Positions 1 to 7,320 of a DNA stretch of 25,248 bases are shown here, one piece after another. Numbering within the stretch: the stretch's first letter is position 1; the number at the start of each line of letters is the position of its first letter. The notes below the pieces were generated by a model that saw nothing but the letters and a program-made list of their open reading frames with translations, did no database searches and was not told where the DNA came from. The position numbers and the translations under genes were made by a program. This DNA is from Tritrichomonas foetus (lineage: Eukaryota > Parabasalia > Tritrichomonadida > Tritrichomonadidae), in contig MLAK01001208.1 in the NCBI GenBank assembly GCA_001839685.1, positions 1 through 25,248 on the forward strand, in the 5' to 3' direction.

Positions 1-234
1 TATATCGATATCATTATCTCTAATGTTTAAACAAACTAATGAATTAACAAAAAAATTTTTTTATTTACTATAATAGCTTTAATTAATAGGAATATTTTTA
101 AATATATGTAAATATTATTACTCTATTATTTTTTGATTTTTGTAATTTTTATTAATGATGCACATATAATAATTTTTATTTTCAATTACAATCTGACCCA
201 ATTTAATTGTCATTGAAATTTTATCGCATTATAC
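1..234. other. AT-rich sequence, nothing recognised
   Basis: No open frame of note, no RNA-like fold and no clear repeat was seen here. It leads into the transposase scrap that begins near 235. Confidence 0.5.
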
Positions 235-554
235 GGAAGTGCTTGGCCTTTAGAATATTTGATAAATCAGATCCTTAAAAATCCATTTGAGGAGGAATTT
301 GAAAATCGATGGTCGGTATTTGAACAGCAACTAAAATTGACTTTGGGGCAGATTCACTCTCAAAAGTTGACTCGGCATTCCACAAAATTTTCACAATGTT
401 TGATTGTTATTATACGAGTGACATTGACCAAATTAGGGATTTGCCTGAAAAAACAAATAAAAAGCAATGGGTTCTGTGGTTGAGAAATGGCATGTCTACC
501 GCATCAAATCATTCAGATGGAGCACATGGTCTTAAACAGGCATATAAAGGGTGA
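235..554 (+). pseudogene. MULE-like transposase fragment, frameshifted
   Basis: Two frames together read as one protein. The first (from about 235) gives AWPLEYLINQILKNPFEEEF and then a Trp-rich stretch. The second (from 396) gives FDCYYTSDIDQIRDLPEK, then KKQWVLWLRNGMSTASNH and SDGAHGLKQ, and stops at 552-554. A 'pressed' acidic EEEF..W segment followed by an S/TxxxN..(D/E)G.HG.LK segment is what I expect near the C-terminal end of Mutator-like transposases. The catalytic core is not visible. There is no usable ATG, and at least one frameshift near 360-395 breaks the gene. It is a relic; the family call is from memory of motif shape and is moderate at best. Confidence 0.45.
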
Positions 555-1345
555 ATATAATTTTATATAATCTCTAGAAATTTAATTAGAAACGATTTAA
601 AAGCATTAAGGCAATTTCTCTCTAAATCGCTAAAAAAATGCCTAAGCCAATTTGTATCGTCTTTATATGATGAAAGAGGCCAATAATATCCTGGATTATC
701 AATATTGTCAATGTGGATTTGGTGATATTATGACGCAGAGGCTATATATTGCAATTCACCTTTGCTTCTATATTTTGACACCCAAAAAAAGTCTCTATTT
801 GTAGCCGTTAATTATAAATAGGAAAACACAATAGATAGCAAACAAGTTATAGTTCAAAATTCCGATAAGCTCAATCCTTTCAGCAAAGAATTCTGGAAAT
901 TCTCCCAAAATGATGAATTGTTTGATGAAGGCCCACTTGACATCTGAGTATAAAATATCTCGCGTTACACAAAGAAATAGAATCTGATGCTAAGAGCCTG
1001 CATTGACAATAAAAATGTAGAACACAATAAAGAAAAAAATGCAAATATGGAAAAACTATTTTCGAAATGCTCAATGATCTCAAAATTATGAACATTAAGG
1101 TAGCTCATGCTGCATATTCGATAGCCATTGCAATGACAGCAATTGTCACCTTCAATAAAGACTTTGACAATGAAAGTTATGCCAAAATATAGATGCATTC
1201 TCTCAATTTTAAAAACTTGAAACAACGGATAACTGAGAAAAAATAATTATTATATTTAAAAAAAAAAATTCAGTGAATAAAGCTAATGCAAAAGATCATT
1301 TTTCAAATTAATTTTTATGATCTTTTTTATTAATATAATCGAGGA
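555..1345. other. Probable decayed transposon sequence
   Basis: Short plus-strand open pieces follow on from the transposase scrap, for example KQVIVQNSDKLNPFSKEFW near 840-900 and NKNVEHNKEKNANMEKLF near 1008-1065. Stops and frame changes interrupt them every 20 to 40 codons. Minus-strand open frames at 880-1225 show no recognisable domain and are probably chance. I read the stretch as the decayed continuation of the transposon, without firm proof. Confidence 0.3.
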
Positions 1346-1632
1346 ATTCAGAAAAAAAAATGATAGAGTGAAAAAAAGAGTTTGGAGGAAAAAGAAATCC
1401 CAGATATAAACAATAAGTTTAAATAGACGAATATTGCTTGAGACAATCCTTATAAATTAGCACAATGGAGAAACATGCTACATTCATGAAAAGTTCAATG
1501 TTCTATTCTATGTATACATTCAAAAAACTGCATTTTAATATCAATTGATGTTAATGGCACGTTGCTAAATAGAACTTTTTTCTCAAAAAATTGATTTGTC
1601 AACACTTCACTGGAGCTGAATCTTCATATAAA
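1346..1632 (+). mobile_element. Internally deleted relative of the 6888-9795 element
   Basis: Bases 1384-1467 align colinearly with 7240-7323: GGAGGAAAA, AATCCCAG and TTTAAAT are shared, and the distance from GGAGG to the ATG (1465 here, 7321 there) is 81 bases in both. The alignment runs back to ATTCAG near 1346. Almost directly after this short start (27 codons, stop near 1546) comes 1505-1632, which is the reverse complement of the left end of the 2.9-kb element. So the promoter and start codon are kept, the body is lost and the right end follows. A matching left end was not found with confidence; a TTAAGG at 1095-1100 is a weak candidate. Confidence 0.6.
1505..1632 (-). repeat. Long terminal inverted repeat copy (A end)
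   Basis: The segment matches, in reverse complement, 6888-7010. An exact 24-base identity lies at 1592-1615 against 6899-6922, with further blocks such as GCACGTTGC and CTATTCTAT. The outermost part (about 1612-1632) has drifted from the GAGTTGATCCTTAA consensus to GAGCTGAATCTTCATA, so the TTAA itself is lost. Confidence 0.75.
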
Positions 1633-2129
1633 TATTTTTATTCGAGAAAAAAAATAGCAAGATAATCTTCTTTATCAGCTTTAAGAATGTGATTTGGTCT
1701 CGTTTATAATTTTTACTTTTTCATAGAAAAGTCAAATTAGAAGTCTGAGATTAAAGGATATTTGTGAAAGAATTTTATAATATTTTCTGTGATTCATCAT
1801 GAAAAAATTCTGAACTAATTATCAAAAAGCTTTAGGGTATCATTTTTTTTTATCAAAAAGTTTAATTACATTCTCAATAAGTTTAGAAGTGTCTCTGTAC
1901 TTTTTTGCCAAATTAATGTTAATTTTTAAGTGTTGGTTAAAATTCACGTACGGATAATATAGATTAATATTTAATTGGAAACAATATCGTGGGAGTTCAA
2001 TTGTTAATTAAGTTTTCTATTAAAAAATGATCAATATTTCGTAGTTCAAATCGCCGTGAAGCTTCTTTAAACGAAATTCTTCAACTCTGAATTTGAGAGA
2101 AGACACTATGAAATCATCATTAATGTAAG

Positions 2130-2160
2130 ATTAAATCACTGCGTTTGCGGTGAATTTAAT
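2130..2160. repeat. Imperfect hairpin
   Basis: ATTAAATCACTGC and GCGGTGAATTTAAT can pair across a GTTT loop with one mismatch or wobble and one bulge. The GC-rich tip stands out in this AT-rich stretch. Function unknown. Confidence 0.4.
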
Positions 2161-2469
2161 CATATATATAGTTTAATATTAATCGCTATAACGACATTAA
2201 ACAACATCTTATAAGAATAAAAGATGATCAAGATTAAATTCGATTAAATACTCTGTAAAGCAATGTATATTCCATATACGAAGAAAACAATCCGTGAAAC
2301 AATGATGAAATTTAAATACTAAATATTCTTAAAAAAATAACAAATGAAAATAAAAGTCATCAATCAAAAGAAAATAAAGACGGTCTTAATCATTAAGATT
2401 TAATTAATTTAAACAAAATAATGGATGCAGCATACAATACATTTAACTTCACCAACATAAATTTCACTA

Positions 2470-2606
2470 TTTTTAAAATCTTTACATTCTTTAAAAAGTT
2501 TCTTTAAAGAAATCTTTACATTTTCGAATTTTTTTTCTTGAATGTTTGAATTTCTTGAATTCTTGTATTTCTTAAAATTTTTTCTTTCTTAGTCTTTCTT
2601 GAAATC
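2470..2606. repeat. Degenerate TTTCTTGAA-type repeats
   Basis: Runs such as TTTCTTGAATGTTTGAA, TTTCTTGAATTCTTG and CTTTCTTGAAATC recur irregularly, and ATCTTTACATT appears twice (near 2479 and 2512). It looks like low-complexity drift rather than a clean tandem array. Confidence 0.35.
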
Positions 2607-2821
2607 TTTTGTTTTATCACATTTGACTAAAAATATCTATTTATCGTTCTAAAAGCTTTTATATGTTGAATGTCAATCATTCCAATGGTTCCGAGAGATC
2701 TAAAGGTAGGTTATATCCTTTGAATCGCCCATTGTTATTATCTAACTCTTAAAAATTGACCTTCTATTTAATATTTTCTCAAAAAGTTGATTAATAAAGT
2801 AGTGACAAATTTTAAAATTAG

Positions 2822-3493
2822 ATGAAGGGATTCTCGATGAAAGAAGAAAACATTTTACTAAGTTCCCTGTTCCTATACAAAGGTAAAAGCCAAATTGAGA
2901 AAGAGATACATATTCACAATTTACTTTTTTTCCAGTTCGAGGATGAGACCAATCTCAGACAGAGGGAAAAACGTAGTTTAGATTATTTGGTGAAAACATC
3001 TTCAGATTTCCCGGATTTTTTGAGTATGAGAGTGATGACCAAAGACGGTCATAAAAATTATCAAAGATGGAAACATTATTCGAGAAGGAATTCTCTCACT
3101 TTAAAAAGTGGAATCGGAAAATATTACAAAATAAGGCGATGTCATTTTAGTTGATCCCACGTTTGATCCCCTACAATTAGGGTGGAACATCATACCCCTA
3201 ACTGTTATTGGAAGATCCAGAGAACTGTTATCAGCAGGAGTTATGTTCTGTCATGCTCTATCGATGGAATCTTTTTATGGCTACTAGAAATGTTATCGGA
3301 AAATTTACCTTGTAAAGATATTTTGCAAACAATTATCAGTGATGAAGATGTATCACTTGGGGCGTTATTTGGGTATATCCGAAATAACGAAACGGGAAAC
3401 GAAAGACTCAAGAAAATTAGGCGTAAAATTTGTCATTGGCACAAAATGCAATTGTTAATTAGCACTTTAGCTAATAATGAAGTAAATATTTAA
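2822..3493 (+). pseudogene. MULE-type transposase, frameshifted and truncated
   Basis: An ATG at 2822 opens 110 codons that end in an acid/base-rich run. Around 3138 the reading must shift to give DVILVDPTFDP, LGWNIIPLTVIG and GVMFCHALSMESFYG, which is the first catalytic Asp region of Mutator-like DDE transposases (VDPTF). Near 3285 the frame returns to the first one and reads TIISDEDVSLGALFGYIRN and ICHWHKMQ, matching the second catalytic Asp (ISDED) and the C..WH element of that superfamily. The third acidic residue and the C-terminal part are missing: the reading stops at 3491-3493, immediately before a pyrimidine-rich tandem repeat. At least two frameshifts make it non-functional. The superfamily call is fairly firm; activity is excluded as it stands. 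Confidence 0.7.
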
Positions 3494-3496
3494 TCG

Positions 3497-3576
3497 TTTT
3501 CTTTCTTTCTCTTTTGTTTTCTTTCTTTATCTTTTGTTTTCTTTCTTTATCTTTTGTTTTCTTTCTTTCTCTTTTG
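3497..3576. repeat. 20-bp pyrimidine tandem repeat, four units
   Basis: Four successive 20-base units of TTTTCTTTCTTT(C/A)TCTTTTG start at 3497, 3517, 3537 and 3557. Degenerate continuations (CTTTCTCTTTTGTTTTCT and similar) run to about 3675. Phe/Ser-rich open frames in this stretch are products of the repeat, not genes. Confidence 0.9.
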
Positions 3577-3694
3577 TTTTCATTTTCTTTGGTTTTCTGT
3601 CTTTCTCTTTTGTTTTCTATATTTCATTTGTTTTCTTTATTTTTCTTGTTCACTTTCTTTCTTTTTTGTTTTATTTCTTGATTATTTCCAATTC

Positions 3695-3754
3695 GATAAC
3701 TTCAAAAATGATAGTTTCATATTCGATAGTTTCATATTTGATAACTTCTTTCCT
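3695..3754. repeat. 15-bp tandem repeat, four units
   Basis: Units GATAACTTCAAAAAT, GATAGTTTCATATTC, GATAGTTTCATATTT and GATAACTTCTTTCCT follow one another. The middle two differ by a single base. Confidence 0.8.
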
Positions 3755-4320
3755 TTGATGGCTTAAGTTTTGTTAACTTCTTTCACTCATCTTTCCGCAG
3801 TTTTTTAATGTTTATTCATATAAAATGTCATTAGTTTTGAGAGCGAATCATGTTTTTACTTCTATTGTTTGCAACTCTTTTATTTTGTATTCAATTTATT
3901 TATTTTGTATACACTTTTTTCACTTGAAATATTTCTATTTAATTCTCTTAAAAATAATCTTATTATTTTTTTTTTTTTGATTGAAACAATGATACAGTTT
4001 TTTATTTTTCAACGAAATGCATGTTAATATTTTTATTTTCAAAGCATTTAGGAGAATACAAGAAAAATTACTTCTCAATTATATTTGTTTTTAACTTTTT
4101 AAATAGATATGAATCATAATGAAAATTTTTTCTGTGATAATGAAATAATGAAGATCTTTTTCAGTAATACTAAAAAAACGTAAACTTTTTGAGAAGGGTG
4201 TGCGAGAATTGCTTTTAACACAGTGTGATGTTGAATATTTTTTTTATTATTTTTTTCCCCACCCCCACCCCCTCTCATAACTTTTTATTCAATTAATTTT
4301 TTAATTAACTACTCTTTTTG
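3755..4320. other. Non-coding AT-rich stretch
   Basis: No coding signal was seen. The one unusual element is a C-rich run at 4257-4272. Confidence 0.5.
4257..4272. other. C-rich run
   Basis: CCCCACCCCCACCCCC follows a long T-run in otherwise AT-rich DNA. The minus strand therefore has three runs of 4-5 G, one short of a classical quadruplex motif. It lies about 50 bases beyond the stop of the minus-strand recombinase relic. Confidence 0.6.
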
Positions 4321-5278
4321 TTATTCTTCCCTATCAGATTTTTCTCTGGACATTGCGGTTTTTAATGGTGACATATTAGTGTATCTTGTAAACACACTGC
4401 TTTCCCAACCACCTATTGCTTTTATTACTGAATCCTCACAATTATGCATTGTGCACTTTTAGAGTGTAGACCATATTTTGTTGGGTCCAAACCAATTTTT
4501 TCAACATAACTTTTCAATTCTATGAGAAATGTGTTCTTTGAAAATATAATTTGAACGCTATTATGTCCTCTACACTTCTTAAAAAAGTAACCTTTTCTAT
4601 TTTCTTGTGGGGTTGCAATGATATATTTTATTAAATATGGATATGAATTCAATGTTCTTTTAGAATTTACTATAACAGCAAGTTTTCATTTTGCCATTTG
4701 ATCGGTTTTAGAAATCTTTTTAAAATTTCTATTTTTTCTGATCTATTTTAATATCCTCATACTTTAATTTACCAATTCACTTCCTCTTATCATGGTTTCA
4801 TATGAAAGAGTAAGAAAACATGCAAAACGAAGTCCTTTAAGTGTATCTTGTGGAATTATTTTTAAAATAGATTGAATATTTTCGTCAGTTAATCCTTCTT
4901 TCCTATTGGGACAAATATTGCCTCTATTTGCTTTGCACAATCCAGAAATAAATTTTCGAGGCCCCAAAATCTTTGCAAGATCTGTTAGATAATTGTCTTT
5001 AAAATACAATGCAAAAGCTGCCATTTCTCGTTCGATGGTACTGAATATCTTTGGTTTTTTATCTTTTCTATTTGCGCCATATGCTAAATATCTTAGCATG
5101 CTCTCTTTATAATTGGAAGATCATCTATTTGAACGAAGTTGCAGTATTGTCTGCAATTTTCGAGAATATTTTGATGATTTAGAATTATTTCAGCACCAAT
5201 GCTATTACTAATTAAAATTTCTAATAAAAAACTACCATCCTTCAGCTTAGCGCTTAGCGCTGCTTCAGTCTGTTCGTC
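4321..5278 (-). pseudogene. Tyrosine recombinase relic, minus strand
   Basis: Reading leftwards from about 5278, frames join into one recombinase of roughly 310 codons. The N-terminal helical domain gives ILENCRQYCNFVQIDDLPII, then (after a shift near 5100) MLRYLAYGANRK and STIEREMAAFALYFK. The catalytic domain starts with GLTDENIQSILKIIP and TLSYETMIRGSELVN, holding the box I Arg. A shift near 4764 gives LKYEDIKIDQKK. Then come VIVNSKRTLN, KIGLDPTKYGLHS (box II His) and, after another shift near 4440, SVIKAIGGWESSVFTRYTN with the Trp and the candidate Tyr nucleophile. It ends at TAA, 4321-4323. At least three frameshifts and loss of the box II Arg (a small deletion after HS) mark it as dead. 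The family could be Crypton-like, but I see no companion domain to decide. Confidence 0.8.
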
Positions 5279-5345
5279 CTATATATATTATATAGCATAT
5301 CATAGTAGTTAACTAACGTTAACTTAATTAGAACTTAGTTAACTA
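5243..5345. repeat. Palindrome-rich junction between two recombinase relics
   Basis: A CTTAGCG unit is repeated in tandem inside GCTTAGCGCTTAGCGCTG at 5245-5262. Farther on, the perfect palindrome TAGTTAACTA occurs twice, at 5306-5315 and 5336-5345, with another GTTAAC at 5318-5323. The block separates the divergent recombinase copies; the 5' end of the minus copy overlaps its left part. Confidence 0.55.
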
Positions 5346-5744
5346 AAATAATCTTAATTAAAACAATTATCATAAGAAGCTCAAAAACAGATACAACAGG
5401 AACTGGAAGAGAAATATGCATCCATCAATTAAAAACATCTTATTATGCAATTTATTGGTATGCAATGTTTGCAGTGTTTTACTCAATTGATGAAAACAAA
5501 AATGTATTTCCTCATTCGCAAAAACACTATCGAGCCAATTTGAAATTATTAATCGCACAAGCAGGAGAACCCTAAAAAATAATCAAGGCATAGTGGAATG
5601 AGAGGTGGAGCAAATGCTGCATTTCATGCAGACATACCAGATTCTGTGATCAAATGTCGTGGAAGATGGAAATCGGAAATTTACCAAATTTACAATAATG
5701 TGAATAATAGTGAAGCTGGCTCAATAGTCATAGCAAAGATTTAA
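5339..5744 (+). pseudogene. Tyrosine recombinase C-terminal relic, plus strand
   Basis: The plus strand reads IIIRSSKTDTTGTGREI (the beta-strand Lys loop typical of the family, SKTD..G.G), then NVFPHSQKHYRANLKLLIAQ and AGEP. A frameshift at the A-run 5574-5579 follows, and then HSGMRGGANAAF, IPDSVIK and GRWKSEIYQIYNN, ending in TAA at 5742-5744. The order Lys loop, VFP, HS..RGGA, GRWKS and Tyr is the C-terminal catalytic half of a tyrosine recombinase. The box I Arg half is absent. In box II the position normally held by Arg (HSxR) is Met (HSGM). It is related to, but distinct from, the minus-strand relic, with which it overlaps in the C-terminal domain; the two are therefore separate copies and not one inverted gene. 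Confidence 0.8.
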
Positions 5745-5892
5745 GAGTCAACTGCCAAAAAATAAACCTTTGAATTATATTTGAATAGATTTGTGGCAGT
5801 TTAATTCAAAACATAACTTTTTCCGAAAAACTGATATAACCACTATTTCTTTCAAAATAAATAAATATAAACGTGTGGCAGTTGACCCTTAA
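5741..5892. mobile_element. 152-bp TTAA-ended MITE-like element
   Basis: The left end TTAAGAGTCAACTGCCA (5741-5757) and right end TGGCAGTTGACCCTTAA (5876-5892) are inverted repeats with one mismatch in 17. Both finish on TTAA, a target-site hallmark of Kolobok and piggyBac elements. The core TTAAG..TCAACT is shared with the ends of the 6888-9795 element. A further GTGGCAGTTTAATTC at 5792-5806 may be a degenerate internal copy of the end. The element overlaps the stop of the upstream recombinase relic. It has no coding capacity. Confidence 0.7.
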
Positions 5893-6887
5893 TAAAACAA
5901 TTAACCTGCATATTCTTAATTTAATTATTTTTCTATATATCAGAAATTCTATAAAGGTCAAATAAATGACCTAAAATTGACATTTATGTTCAATATTTTG
6001 TATATTTTGATAGTAAAAATTTTTAAATAACCGAATATAGTCAAAAAGTTGGAGTTTTTTTTTTTATTTCTGAGAAAATAAATATTTGAGGCAACTCATA
6101 GAAACTATGATGGTATGAATATTGATCGTCTCGACATCCCATTCAAATCACAATAAATCTACCCAAAATTTCTAGAATTCTTTTAATTATATTTATAATG
6201 AAAATCATTTTTAGCATGCTTTATTATCTGTTGATAATAAATTAACAAGGTATAAAATCACATCAAAAATGATATTAGATCAGATCCCTTCTCTGCAAAA
6301 ATTTTAATGTATCGCTTCATTTCAATATTGTGAAAAGACTCACAATAGTTGGTTGTGATGCTTTGGCGAAAATTCATTGAAAATGCTAATAGTTTACCAA
6401 AAAGTGATGTAATGTCATCAATGGTGTTCTTACCAATATTATTTATTTAGTTTGTAATAGCATGTTTCAATTCATTTATTTACTGACATCTTTTTAAAAT
6501 ATCTTTCTCTGAAAATAATACTGCCTTGAATTGATTTATAATCTGTGTTTTAATTCATCGCAGTTTACCATTAACCTAATTATTGAATTTTTGGAATAAA
6601 TTCGGCATATACTAATTCGATCTTTGAGCGAGTTTTGGCAATGCATATTTCTCTGAGAGATGATGTTCAATTCTGATTCATTAAGTAAAATTTAATCATC
6701 GTATCATACAAAATTTTTTACTCCATTCAAATGTACACAAGAAAGAAAGGCAATTTTCTAAAAATTTGTAGAAAATTTATGCGAAAAAATTCTTGACTGT
6801 ATTTGCTTCCCATTGTCAAATAAATATTTGCAAAAACTAAGCAAAATAGGACGATTGAGGAGTTTCATACGTTCTATTTAAATTATT
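5893..6887. other. Non-coding AT-rich stretch
   Basis: No open frame, recognisable domain remnant, RNA-like fold or strong repeat was seen in this stretch. Confidence 0.5.
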
Positions 6888-6911
6888 TTAAGGATCAACT
6901 CCAGTGAAGTG
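6888..6911 (+). repeat. Left terminal inverted repeat
   Basis: It starts with TTAAGGATCAACTCC and pairs with 9772-9795 with one mismatch (position 15). The exact identity with the 1592-1615 copy extends inward to 6922. Confidence 0.8.
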
Positions 6912-7293
6912 TTGACAAATCAGCTTTTTGAGGGGAAAAGTGTGATTTTGCAACGTGCTTTTTGTATCAAATGCACGTTTATTATAACAACTTTTCGTAT
7001 GAATATATAGAATAATTTGAATAAAATCTATTTAGTAAAAACATATAATAATTCAAAAAAATATCATAACATTTAGTTTGAATCATGATTCATTTTTTCT
7101 ATCGTCACAATATTTCATGAAAAATAGACTCAGAGATAGATAACAAAAACTGTGAAAAAATGATTAAAATGGGAAAAGTTGTTATATGAAACTAAAATCA
7201 TTCAGAGAGATATGGACAAAGGAAGAAGAGAGCGAACCGGGAGGAAAAGTAAATCCCAGTTACTCAAAATAAATTTAAATATGTGAATAANGT

Positions 7294-7299
7294 TCATTA
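7294..7299 (+). promoter_or_regulatory. Initiator-like TCATTA
   Basis: TCATTA fits the trichomonad Initiator TCA-Py-W-W and would give a leader of about 25 bases. A second match, TCACAA at 7316-7321, overlaps the ATG and would leave only 2 bases, so the first is preferred. An undetermined base (n) sits at 7291, three bases upstream. Confidence 0.45.
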
Positions 7300-7320
7300 T
7301 CAAAAATAGATAGTATCACA

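Larger units (their letters stand above)
1633..2821. other. Non-coding AT-rich stretch
   Basis: No protein-like reading was found on either strand. Visible structure is limited to a hairpin at 2130-2160 and a degenerate TTTCTTGAA-rich patch with a perfect 14-base palindrome (TTTCTTTAAAGAAA) at 2499-2512. Confidence 0.5.

Noticed and set aside
880..1225. Two overlapping minus-strand open frames
   Set aside because: No domain, no Initiator, and the opposite strand carries decayed transposon-like coding pieces; probably chance.
2041..2065. tRNA T-arm-like GTTCAAATC
   Set aside because: The flanking bases cannot form the T stem and no acceptor or D arm is found.
3534..3766. Phe/Ser-rich open frames on the plus strand
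   Set aside because: They are translations of the pyrimidine tandem repeat and have no protein-like composition or start context.
4257..4272. G-quadruplex on the minus strand
   Set aside because: Only three long G runs are present; a fourth is missing nearby.
4321..5744. One tyrosine recombinase gene split by an inversion
   Set aside because: Both strands encode the C-terminal domain with HS and G(R/G)W(K/E)S blocks, so two copies are present.
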